A DNA stretch of 11,270 nucleotides from Treponema sp. (GTDB taxonomy: Bacteria; Spirochaetota; Spirochaetia; Treponematales; Treponemataceae). The stretch is from positions 1 through 11,270 of the forward strand of contig JAEDCN010000041.1 in assembly GCA_016294105.1 (NCBI GenBank), written 5' to 3'. Of this stretch, positions 6,693 to 11,270 are shown piece by piece (within the stretch, counting starts at the first letter, position 1; each line of letters begins with the position of its first letter). Under the pieces are notes generated by a model, which saw nothing but the letters and a program-made list of their open reading frames with translations, was not told the origin of the DNA and did no database searches. Both the position numbers and the translations under genes were made by a program.

Positions 6693-6913
6693 TTTTCCAT
6701 GGAATTGATAATCTGAGCCAAGGTTTTCAGCTCCTCTTGGGTCATGGTAATTCCTTTCCCCATTTTCTGATGATCGGGAGACCAGCTGCGGATGTCGTAT
6801 TTTGCCTCCCGTCCGCTCCAAGAAACCAAGTTTAGCTCCACCTGCCAGCCTCCCTTGCCCTGGGAAATTACACCAATTTGCTTTTCAATGGAAAAGGTAA
6901 AATCGTCTGCCAT
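6689..6913 (-). CDS. PC4/YdbC-type single-stranded nucleic acid-binding protein
   Basis: A 74-residue protein resembling the bacterial YdbC branch of the PC4 (p15) transcriptional coactivator fold. It contains the family text GWQVELNLVSWSGREAKYDI (about 22-41) and SPDHQKMGKGITMTQEELKTL. PC4-like proteins form dimers that bind single-stranded DNA through beta-strands rich in aromatic and basic residues, with a C-terminal helix for dimerisation; both parts are present. Start ATG (6911-6913) has AAGGAG 5-6 bases upstream on the minus strand and an extended -10 promoter. Its stop codon and the holA stop share the palindrome CTAG at 6689-6692, with no terminator visible between the converging genes, so antisense transcription may run across both 3' ends. 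Confidence 0.82.
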   Translation of the reverse strand: MADDFTFSIEKQIGVISQGKGGWQVELNLVSWSGREAKYDIRSWSPDHQKMGKGITMTQEELKTLAQIINSMEN

Positions 6914-6952
6914 TTTTACTCCTTACGTTGATGTGAATATGCATCTACTATA

Positions 6953-6961
6953 ATTATAGCA
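6953..6961 (-). promoter_or_regulatory. Extended -10 promoter of the PC4-like gene
   Basis: On the minus strand TGCTATAAT (6953-6961) is a consensus extended -10. It sits in the perfect 12-base palindrome CTATAATTATAG (6948-6959), so the plus strand also has TATAAT. No convincing -35 is visible in the A/T-rich DNA upstream (6962-7030), where I see no gene. Confidence 0.6.
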
Positions 6962-7030
6962 TGGAATTGAGAAAAATATGCTTTTTGTCCCTTTGTATCC
7001 AAATTTTTTTTCATTTATTTTCGATTTTAC

Positions 7031-7059
7031 TTGCTTGAATGGAGTATGTACTGTATCCT
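7031..7059 (+). promoter_or_regulatory. Probable promoter of the lipoprotein-LysM operon
   Basis: TTGCTT (7031-7036), a 17-base spacer and TATCCT (7054-7059) preceded by TG. The kinase-like gene uses the same TATCCT -10 with a 17-base spacer, which supports the call. A small palindrome GTATC-CTT-GATAC (7053-7065) overlaps the -10 and could be an operator. The leader would be about 110 bases. Confidence 0.4.
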
Positions 7060-7084
7060 TGATACAATCACACGTTTTATTTAA

Positions 7085-7121
7085 ATGAACTACAGGAATG
7101 AATGGGTTTTTTGTAGTTCAT
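7085..7121 (+). promoter_or_regulatory. Leader hairpin upstream of the lipoprotein gene
   Basis: A perfect 10-base inverted repeat, ATGAACTACA (7085-7094) with TGTAGTTCAT (7112-7121), encloses a 17-base loop. A smaller stem CTGA/TCAG follows at 7127-7138. There is no T-tract after the large stem, so it is not a terminator. It may be an mRNA-stabilising structure or a protein-binding site. Confidence 0.45.
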
Positions 7122-7175
7122 GCTCGCTGATTTTTCAGTGAAATTTTTATGAAAGTCCTTTTCGAGGAGGGTAAT

Positions 7176-8135
7176 GTGAGAAGGCACATAAGTCTTTTGT
7201 TTCTTTTTGTTTTGATGTCCCTGGTGATGTTCTTTACGGGATGTAGCTCCACTCCAGAGGCCGAGCCAGAAACGGTGGCTCCCGTTACAGAGCCCAGTGC
7301 ATCTGCTGTTGTTACACCCGTTGAATCTGTGGTGAATGAAGAAGAAGCTGCCCAAGCTGCTCTTTTGGCCGCAGAAACTGCCAAGCTTATGGCAGAGTTG
7401 ACAGCTGCTCGCGAGCTTGCTGTAGTTGCCGGAGCTGATTCTCTTTTCCCAGAGGAATTTGCAAAGGCTTCCGCCGAGTATGACGCATTGATAAAGGCTC
7501 AGCAGGAAAATCCTAATCAAGATTATCGCAGTCAGATTGAAAGTCTTCGTGATACCTATCTGGCATTGGCAAAGCTTTCCCAGGCCACAGAAATGCGGGA
7601 GCGAATTGTGAACGCTGGGCTGCAGGATTCCGACCCAGAAACCTTCCAGAAGGGTGATGCAGCCTTGGAGCAGGTACAGCGCTTGTACAACGAAGGTGCT
7701 GCTGGTTCCCAGCTGGTTGAACAGGCCACCATTGCCTACGACTCCTATTTTGCCATCCTTTCTGCAAATTACGCCACCCTGTGCCAGTCTCAGCGGGAGC
7801 AGGCTTTAGCTGCCAAGGAAAAGGCTGATTCCATCAAGTCTGCCATGGCCGCAAAGGATGAATATGCCGCCGCTTCTTTAGTGCTTTCTGGTGCAGAAAC
7901 TGCATATACCGCCAAAGTGTACGACAAGGCGTACGATGGCTTTGTAGATGCCACTAAGCAGTTTACTGCCATTTATGACGACGTGTTTGTACGCCGTGCC
8001 GCTGCAGAAGAGGCTATCCGCCGTGCCAAGCAAAAGGTTACTGCTTCTGCCGCCCTTGCAGAGGAAGCTGATGAAATCGCTCCCTTGCAGGCCGAAACTA
8101 CCAATGAAACGCTCGGTGAGGGGGATGAACTATGA
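7176..8135 (+). CDS. Ala-rich helical lipoprotein with three DUF4398-like repeats
   Basis: A 319-residue predicted lipoprotein. GTG 7176 is chosen as start because GGAGGG lies five bases upstream, while the in-frame ATG 7149 has no ribosome site. The signal is RRHISLLFLFVLMSLVMFFTGC with lipobox FTGC (Cys23). A Pro/Glu/Thr-rich linker (about 25-55) precedes an almost fully helical body. I see three related units of about 57 residues near 78-134, 138-196 and 211-268; each begins with an A-x-x-A helix, has a Phe-Pro-Glu, Pro-Glu-Thr or Asp-Glu-Tyr turn, and ends with Tyr-x-x-Ala or similar helices, as in DUF4398. The last about 45 residues are Ala/Arg then acidic. It is probably anchored at a membrane facing the periplasm. 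Its stop overlaps the next start by four bases (ATGA). No enzymatic motif is visible. Confidence 0.75.
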   Translation: MRRHISLLFLFVLMSLVMFFTGCSSTPEAEPETVAPVTEPSASAVVTPVESVVNEEEAAQAALLAAETAKLMAELTAARELAVVAGADSLFPEEFAKASAEYDALIKAQQENPNQDYRSQIESLRDTYLALAKLSQATEMRERIVNAGLQDSDPETFQKGDAALEQVQRLYNEGAAGSQLVEQATIAYDSYFAILSANYATLCQSQREQALAAKEKADSIKSAMAAKDEYAAASLVLSGAETAYTAKVYDKAYDGFVDATKQFTAIYDDVFVRRAAAEEAIRRAKQKVTASAALAEEADEIAPLQAETTNETLGEGDEL

Positions 8136-8881
8136 AAAAACTTCTTGTTATTGTAGCTATTTTCCTTGTTCCCTTTATAGTGGCTGCTGCTAGCTATGCA
8201 GACAATCAATATCAGAAGCTGGCAGAAGCCTATGCAGTGCGGGCTCAGGATGCTTTTGACTCCGGTGAATATGACCTAGCTGTGGAATATACTGCCAAGG
8301 CAGAAGAAAATGCGGAGTTGTCTAAGCAGTATGTGGAGATGATGCTGCTGCGTTCTGATGCAGATACCCAGATTCGTGTTGCACGGAACCGCTTGGTATG
8401 GGCCCGTAGCATCAAGGCCGACGAAAACTTCCCCGAAATGTACAACGAAAGCATGGCCTTGGTTGAACAGGCTCAGGTTGCCTTCTCTGCTGAACAGTAC
8501 GAGGAAGCAAAGCGGCTGGCCCTTCAGTCCATGGATGCCTTGGCTGGTTTGCAGGAAATGGATGACGAACGTAAGCGTCTCGAATCAGAAGCCTTGGCTG
8601 CCGCTTCTGCTTCTGCTGGCACCTATCCCGAATACTACATCATCCACGACTGGAATAAAACAAAGGATTGCTTCTGGAATATTGCTGCCAAGCCCTTTGT
8701 GTACAATGATCCTTACAAATGGGAAATCCTGTACAACGCAAACAAGGGTGTTTTGGTCAATGCCTCCAACCCCGACGTTATCCAGCCTGAAATTACAATC
8801 CGTATTCCCAGTATTGCTGGTGAAGTGCGGCAGGGAACCTACGATCCAGAGGTCACCTACAGCGTATTTGAAAAGAAATAG
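8132..8881 (+). CDS. Exported LysM-domain protein with TPR/DUF4398-like helices
   Basis: A 249-residue exported protein. MKKLLVIVAIFLVPFIVAAASYA (1-23) is a signal peptide, probably cut after Ala23. Residues 24-66 form a TPR-like helical pair (AFDSGEYDLAVEYTAKAEENA). Residues 78-141 repeat the helical unit of the preceding lipoprotein (ARNRLVWARSIKADENFPE, then AQVAFSAEQYEEAKRLAL). Residues 168-226 form a LysM domain, recognisable by the pattern YYIIHDWNKTKDCFWNIA, YNDPYKWEILYNANK and the closing IQPEITIRIP; LysM binds the GlcNAc-containing backbone of peptidoglycan. Its opening is divergent, with HDWNKTKDC for the usual RxGDTL. GAGGGGGA precedes ATG 8132, and the four-base overlap with the lipoprotein gene indicates one operon and likely partnership. 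A role in linking the lipoprotein to the cell wall is inference. Confidence 0.83.
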   Translation: MKKLLVIVAIFLVPFIVAAASYADNQYQKLAEAYAVRAQDAFDSGEYDLAVEYTAKAEENAELSKQYVEMMLLRSDADTQIRVARNRLVWARSIKADENFPEMYNESMALVEQAQVAFSAEQYEEAKRLALQSMDALAGLQEMDDERKRLESEALAAASASAGTYPEYYIIHDWNKTKDCFWNIAAKPFVYNDPYKWEILYNANKGVLVNASNPDVIQPEITIRIPSIAGEVRQGTYDPEVTYSVFEKK

Positions 8882-8916
8882 TTTTAGATTCCAGTTTTTG
8901 GTTTAATGAAAGAAAG

Positions 8917-8960
8917 AGGACTGTCCTGAGGTGAATCTTCACCTTAGACAGTCCTTTTTT
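8917..8960 (+). terminator. Strong intrinsic terminator after the LysM gene
   Basis: Arms AGGACTGTC (8917-8925) and GACAGTCCT (8947-8955) pair perfectly. A second stem, AGGTGA with TCACCT, continues inside after a small internal loop, and the T-tract is 8955-8960. It ends the lipoprotein-LysM transcript. The last two bases fall inside the stop codon of the opposing Nudix gene. Read in the other direction the hairpin is followed by a CT-rich stretch, so weak two-way function is possible. Confidence 0.9.
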
Positions 8961-9534
8961 ATGCCTTGCTCTTGTAATTCCTGTACAAATCCATAGCAGC
9001 AGTCATAAGTGCATGGGGAAACTCTGCTGTTCCCATCATGGCATGAACTTCATCCTCTGGCAGGGTAAAGTATTCCACAAATTCGTCCCGATCTAGCTCC
9101 TGGGTTCCAGTGGCAACCAGATCCTCTGCAGCATAGCAATGCACCTGATTAGAAAAAATTGCAGGATTGGGACTCATGCTTCCCAGGTGAATAAGTCTTC
9201 CCGCCTTGTATCCTGTTTCTTCCAGCAATTCTCGCTCCGCCGCCTGTGCAGGATTTTCTCCTTGGTCTATCACTCCACCGGGAAATTCGGTGCTCATGGT
9301 CAAAGAACCATGTCTCCACTGCCGAACCAAGACAAATCTCCTGGGATTTTCCAGTACAGGAACAACAATTACCCAATCGGGAGCGTCTATTACAATGTAA
9401 TTTCCCTTGGATCCATCTGGGGCAGTGCTTGTTTGTTGCTGCACAGTCAGAATTGGAGCAGAGTAGAGCAATTTTTTTTCTCCTGCCTGCCATTGAAGCT
9501 TAGAATCATCCATAACCAGCCCATCCTCATTCAT
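8959..9534 (-). CDS. Nudix hydrolase, ADP-ribose pyrophosphatase-like
   Basis: A 191-residue protein with a complete Nudix box GGVIDQGENPAQAAERELLEETGY (about 91-114), matching Gx5Ex7REUxEExGU. The Glu residues of REL-LEE bind the divalent metals. The preceding FVLVRQWRHGSLTMSTEFPGG and following GSMSPNPAIFSNQVHCY resemble NudF-type enzymes that split ADP-ribose or related nucleoside diphosphate sugars into AMP and a sugar phosphate; the exact substrate is not fixed by the sequence. ATG 9534 has no Shine-Dalgarno, but a -10 box lies nine bases upstream, consistent with a leaderless mRNA. ATG 9513 (residue 8) is an alternative. The gene diverges from the kinase-like gene across the palindrome 9536-9566. 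Confidence 0.86.
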   Translation of the reverse strand: MNEDGLVMDDSKLQWQAGEKKLLYSAPILTVQQQTSTAPDGSKGNYIVIDAPDWVIVVPVLENPRRFVLVRQWRHGSLTMSTEFPGGVIDQGENPAQAAERELLEETGYKAGRLIHLGSMSPNPAIFSNQVHCYAAEDLVATGTQELDRDEFVEYFTLPEDEVHAMMGTAEFPHALMTAAMDLYRNYKSKA

Positions 9535-9535
9535 T

Positions 9536-9566
9536 GAATGTCAAAAATACAAATCCTTTGACATTC
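9536..9566. promoter_or_regulatory. Operator-like perfect inverted repeat between divergent genes
   Basis: GAATGTCAAA (9536-9545) and TTTGACATTC (9557-9566) are perfect inverted 10-base arms. Their centres are 21 bases apart, two turns of the helix, as expected for a dimeric DNA-binding protein. The right arm contains the -35 of the rightward promoter, and the left arm overlaps the -10 and start region of the Nudix gene, so binding would be able to block both. The regulator is unknown. Confidence 0.6.
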
Positions 9567-9572
9567 TGGTAA
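9544..9572 (-). promoter_or_regulatory. Putative Nudix gene promoter
   Basis: On the minus strand TTACCA (9567-9572), a 17-base spacer and TATTTT (9544-9549) preceded by TG. The -10 ends nine bases before the ATG. The match is moderate. Confidence 0.4.
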
Positions 9573-9586
9573 TTTGCGATTATCCT
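9558..9586 (+). promoter_or_regulatory. Promoter of the cytidylate-kinase-like gene
   Basis: A consensus -35 TTGACA (9558-9563), a 17-base spacer and TATCCT (9581-9586). The leader would be about 105 bases (9593-9699). It holds two copies of TGCATTGT and a 6-base inverted repeat CAAGGG/CCCTTG, function unknown. A second -10-like TATAGT is at 9592-9597 without a -35 at proper distance. Confidence 0.6.
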
Positions 9587-9699
9587 ATGATTATAGTTTT
9601 CATAAAAAAACTCAAGGGCTTTTTCTGGCTTTGCATTGTTTCCTACATGAAAACTGCATTGTCACCCTTGCAGTCCCGTTCATATATTGGAGGTACAAT

Positions 9700-10521
9700 A
9701 TGGCTATTATAACTATTTCTCGTCAAGTTGCCGCCCTGGGAGATGAAATTGCCACCGCAGTGGCCCAGCGAATGAATTACGCATTTATCGGTCGTCAGGC
9801 AATCGAACAGAAAATCATCGATTTAGGTTTTCCTGCAGATAAACTGAAAAAATATGACGAGCGCAAGCCCGGTTTCTTTGCCTCCTTAACAAAGGACAGA
9901 GACGAGTATCTCGATTACCTTCAAACTGCCGTTTTAGAGGCAGCTTCCCAACAAAATTGTATCTTAATCGGTCGTGGCTCCTTTGCTATTCTGGAGGATT
10001 TGCCCAACTTGTTGTCCTTACGCTTCGTTGCCAAGGATGAAATTCGCCGTCAACGTCTTATGAAAGAGTTTTCTTGGGAAGAAAAGCAGGCAATACAGAG
10101 AATTACAGAAAGCGATACCAATCGACTGGGATTTCACAAAAGCTTTTTCAATCTGAATAATGAAGATCCTTCCCATTATCATCTGGTAATGAACACAGGC
10201 TTGCTGGACATTGAGGCTGCCACCGAGACAATTGTTCATTTTTGCAATCAACTTATCACAAAGGAAAAGGAAGAAGCAGGTAAGAAAAAGCTAGAAGAAT
10301 TGGTAAAAGCCCAGCATCTGGTAAATATCTTGGTTTTCGAGCATAAGATAAATATTAGCTTTCTAAAAGCCGTTGTAACAGAGAATCGGGTTATCCTTCA
10401 AGGTGTAGCTGATTCCATGGCTGCTGTAGAAAAGGCCATGGCAATTTCATCTAGCATTATGCCTGACTACGTAGTGGAATCTGCTGTTAGTGTTGTGCAG
10501 GATTTTAAGTCATATCCATAA
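9700..10521 (+). CDS. Cytidylate-kinase-like protein with degenerate P-loop and BON-like C-terminus
   Basis: A 273-residue protein from ATG 9700, chosen for the GGAGG seven bases upstream; the frame is open upstream but has no ribosome site there. Residues 1-185 resemble the cytidylate kinase-like family (Cytidylate_kin_2): ITISRQ near 4, MNYAFIGRQAIEQKI near 25, LIGRGSFAI near 89 and LGFHKSFF near 143. The P-loop normally reads SRQxGSGGxxI, but here it is SRQVAALGDEI, with the glycine-rich turn and the phosphate-binding serine lost. Nucleotide kinase activity is therefore doubtful. After a Lys/Glu-rich helix (188-203), residues about 205-270 (VNILVFEHKINISFLKAVV, then VILQGVADSMAAVEKAMAI) follow a BON-like pattern, a module that binds lipids or membranes in other proteins. 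pgsA follows 52 bases downstream, so a link to membrane lipid is possible but inferred. Confidence 0.75.
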   Translation: MAIITISRQVAALGDEIATAVAQRMNYAFIGRQAIEQKIIDLGFPADKLKKYDERKPGFFASLTKDRDEYLDYLQTAVLEAASQQNCILIGRGSFAILEDLPNLLSLRFVAKDEIRRQRLMKEFSWEEKQAIQRITESDTNRLGFHKSFFNLNNEDPSHYHLVMNTGLLDIEAATETIVHFCNQLITKEKEEAGKKKLEELVKAQHLVNILVFEHKINISFLKAVVTENRVILQGVADSMAAVEKAMAISSSIMPDYVVESAVSVVQDFKSYP

Positions 10522-10537
10522 AATAGATATAATGGAC

Positions 10538-10567
10538 TTTACACACTAAAGTACAAACAGGTATACT
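10538..10567 (+). promoter_or_regulatory. Promoter of pgsA
   Basis: TTTACA (10538-10543), an 18-base spacer and TATACT (10562-10567). The -10 ends six bases before ATG 10574, predicting a leaderless mRNA. A separate TATAAT at 10528-10533 could give a start about 35 bases upstream of the gene, still without a proper Shine-Dalgarno. Confidence 0.5.
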
Positions 10568-10573
10568 AATTTT

Positions 10574-11167
10574 ATGAGAATTGCAGATAAATTTACACTG
10601 TCACGGATTGTTTTGTCTCCCGTATTCTTCCTGCTGTATTTTTTGCCAGCATGGACAGGATTTTCACCTGCCGTTTCTGTCTGGATTTTGATTCCACTTT
10701 TAGGCTTCATGGAGTTTACTGATTTTTTCGATGGATTCTTTGCACGGAAACTTAAAGCTGTAAGCGATTTCGGAAAACTTTTCGATCCTTTTGCAGATGT
10801 TTTGGTTCATTTGACAACATTTTGTTGTCTCGTAATATCTGGCTATATGCCTGGAATTATTTTCATGTTGATTTTATATCGTGAGTTCTGCATGAATTTT
10901 ATCCGCATGATGGCAATTCAAAAGGGTGTTGCAATTGGAGCCCGCAAGGGTGGAAAATTCAAGACAGTTCTCTATGTAATTACTACCTTCTACTGTTTGT
11001 TAATTGAATCCTGTGGAAGATTGGGTGTAGATATTTCATCTCTTTTACCAGGATTAAATATTGGTAGAATCATACTGATTGCACTGTGTTTGATAGCCGC
11101 CTATGCATCATTCACCGATTATTTAGTACATTTCTGGGGACTACTAAAAAATACAGAAAAAAAATAA
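10574..11167 (+). CDS. pgsA: CDP-diacylglycerol-glycerol-3-phosphate phosphatidyltransferase
   Basis: A 197-residue integral membrane enzyme of the CDP-alcohol phosphatidyltransferase family. The active-site motif D-x2-DG-x2-AR-x8-G-x3-D-x3-D is complete at about residues 50-76, starting in DFFDGFFARK and ending in GKLFDPFAD; its aspartates bind Mg2+. The start MRIADKFTLSRIVLSP is typical of PgsA. Hydrophobic segments near 13-30, 35-50, 78-105, 130-145 and 162-185 fit about six membrane helices. It joins CDP-diacylglycerol and sn-glycerol-3-phosphate to phosphatidylglycerophosphate, the precursor of phosphatidylglycerol. A different alcohol acceptor cannot be fully excluded from sequence. There is no Shine-Dalgarno at normal distance before ATG 10574. 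Confidence 0.88.
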   Translation: MRIADKFTLSRIVLSPVFFLLYFLPAWTGFSPAVSVWILIPLLGFMEFTDFFDGFFARKLKAVSDFGKLFDPFADVLVHLTTFCCLVISGYMPGIIFMLILYREFCMNFIRMMAIQKGVAIGARKGGKFKTVLYVITTFYCLLIESCGRLGVDISSLLPGLNIGRIILIALCLIAAYASFTDYLVHFWGLLKNTEKK

Positions 11168-11191
11168 TTTTTTTTCAAAAAAATTATTTTT
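11161..11191. terminator. A/T-only hairpin after pgsA
   Basis: A perfect 14-base inverted repeat (11161-11174 with 11177-11190) made only of A and T overlaps the pgsA stop codon (11165-11167). It ends in T residues on the plus strand. With no G-C pairs the stem is weak, so termination may be partial. Confidence 0.45.
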
Positions 11192-11195
11192 ATGC

Positions 11196-11224
11196 TTGAC
11201 AATTTAAATGTCATGTGATATAGT
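11196..11224 (+). promoter_or_regulatory. Strong consensus promoter at the right edge
   Basis: TTGACA (11196-11201), a 17-base spacer and TATAGT (11219-11224): a perfect -35 with ideal spacing and five of six -10 bases. It has the best -35 match in the window together with a near-consensus -10. Transcription should begin near 11231 and leave the window. Confidence 0.8.
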
Positions 11225-11229
11225 CTTCA

Positions 11230-11270
11230 TCGTTGTCGCAAGACAGACGCCACAAGCGACTGACTAACGA
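11230..11270 (+). other. Structured 5' end of an unidentified transcript, partial
   Basis: Bases just after the promoter fold into nested stems: TCGTT (11230-11234) with AACGA (11266-11270), and GTCGC (11235-11239) with GCGAC (11256-11260), with a five-base bulge on the right side. No start codon with a ribosome site is seen before the edge. It may be an RNA gene or a regulatory leader; I do not recognise the family. Confidence 0.4.

Noticed and set aside
6948..6959. Plus-strand promoter from the palindromic TATAAT
   Set aside because: No -35 at a fitting distance and the nearest plus-strand gene starts over 200 bases away behind a better promoter candidate.
7149..7175. ATG 7149 as start of the lipoprotein
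   Set aside because: No Shine-Dalgarno precedes it, while GTG 7176 has GGAGGG at ideal spacing and gives a normal-length lipoprotein signal.
7077..7520. Minus-strand open frames opposite the lipoprotein gene
   Set aside because: They lie antisense to a well-supported gene, lack ribosome sites and have no recognisable protein character.
9139..9537. Plus-strand open frame opposite the Nudix gene
   Set aside because: The Nudix box on the minus strand is complete; the opposite frame has unstructured composition and no ribosome site.

Overview
The window looks like chromosomal core sequence from a spirochaete, most likely a Treponema-type host-associated species with moderate G+C. This rests on gene content and on how the proteins read (HprK plus HPr without visible PTS permeases, a short hibernation factor, a LysM periplasmic protein paired with an Ala-rich lipoprotein, a degenerate cytidylate-kinase-like protein beside pgsA). 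It does not rest on any database match. I see no complete mobile element, CRISPR array or phage module. The accessory-looking parts are a structured repeat at the left edge and several unusual control regions.

Layout. Positions 1-140 hold a GC-rich, strongly foldable repeat whose left end copies the 3' end of the neighbouring tRNA gene. Positions 143-301 hold tRNA-Leu(CAA) on the minus strand, with its promoter and an intrinsic terminator. Positions 386-3149 carry a two-gene unit: a ModF-like tandem ABC ATPase and an exported GH18-type glycosidase. Positions 3189-6692 carry hpf, hprK, ptsH, lexA and holA, all on the plus strand. lexA and holA overlap by one base, and ptsH and lexA are three bases apart. 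A small PC4/YdbC-type gene (6689-6913, minus) meets holA tail to tail with both stops inside one CTAG. Positions 7176-8881 carry a lipoprotein and a LysM protein with a 4-base overlap, closed by a strong hairpin terminator. Positions 8959-9534 (minus) encode a Nudix hydrolase, divergent from a cytidylate-kinase-like gene with a BON-like tail (9700-10521). pgsA follows (10574-11167), then a consensus promoter running off the right edge into a structured transcript.

How the genes fit together. hprK and ptsH form the HPr kinase/phosphorylase regulatory couple. hpf sits just upstream, as ribosome-hibernation genes often do near PTS-regulator genes. lexA (SOS repressor) and holA (polymerase clamp-loader delta) are tightly attached to the same unit, so carbon or energy sensing and DNA-damage/replication functions may share transcripts. 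The lipoprotein and LysM protein share an Ala-rich helical repeat of DUF4398-like pattern and probably act together in the periplasm. pgsA makes phosphatidylglycerol precursor.

Control features. modF, hprK, pgsA and the Nudix gene each have a -10 box ending only 6-9 bases before the start codon and no usable Shine-Dalgarno, which suggests leaderless mRNAs. Downstream or long-leader genes have clear Shine-Dalgarno sites. A perfect 10+10 base inverted repeat with 21-base centre spacing lies between the Nudix and kinase-like genes and looks like an operator. None of this has been tested by computation; promoter and fold calls are by eye.
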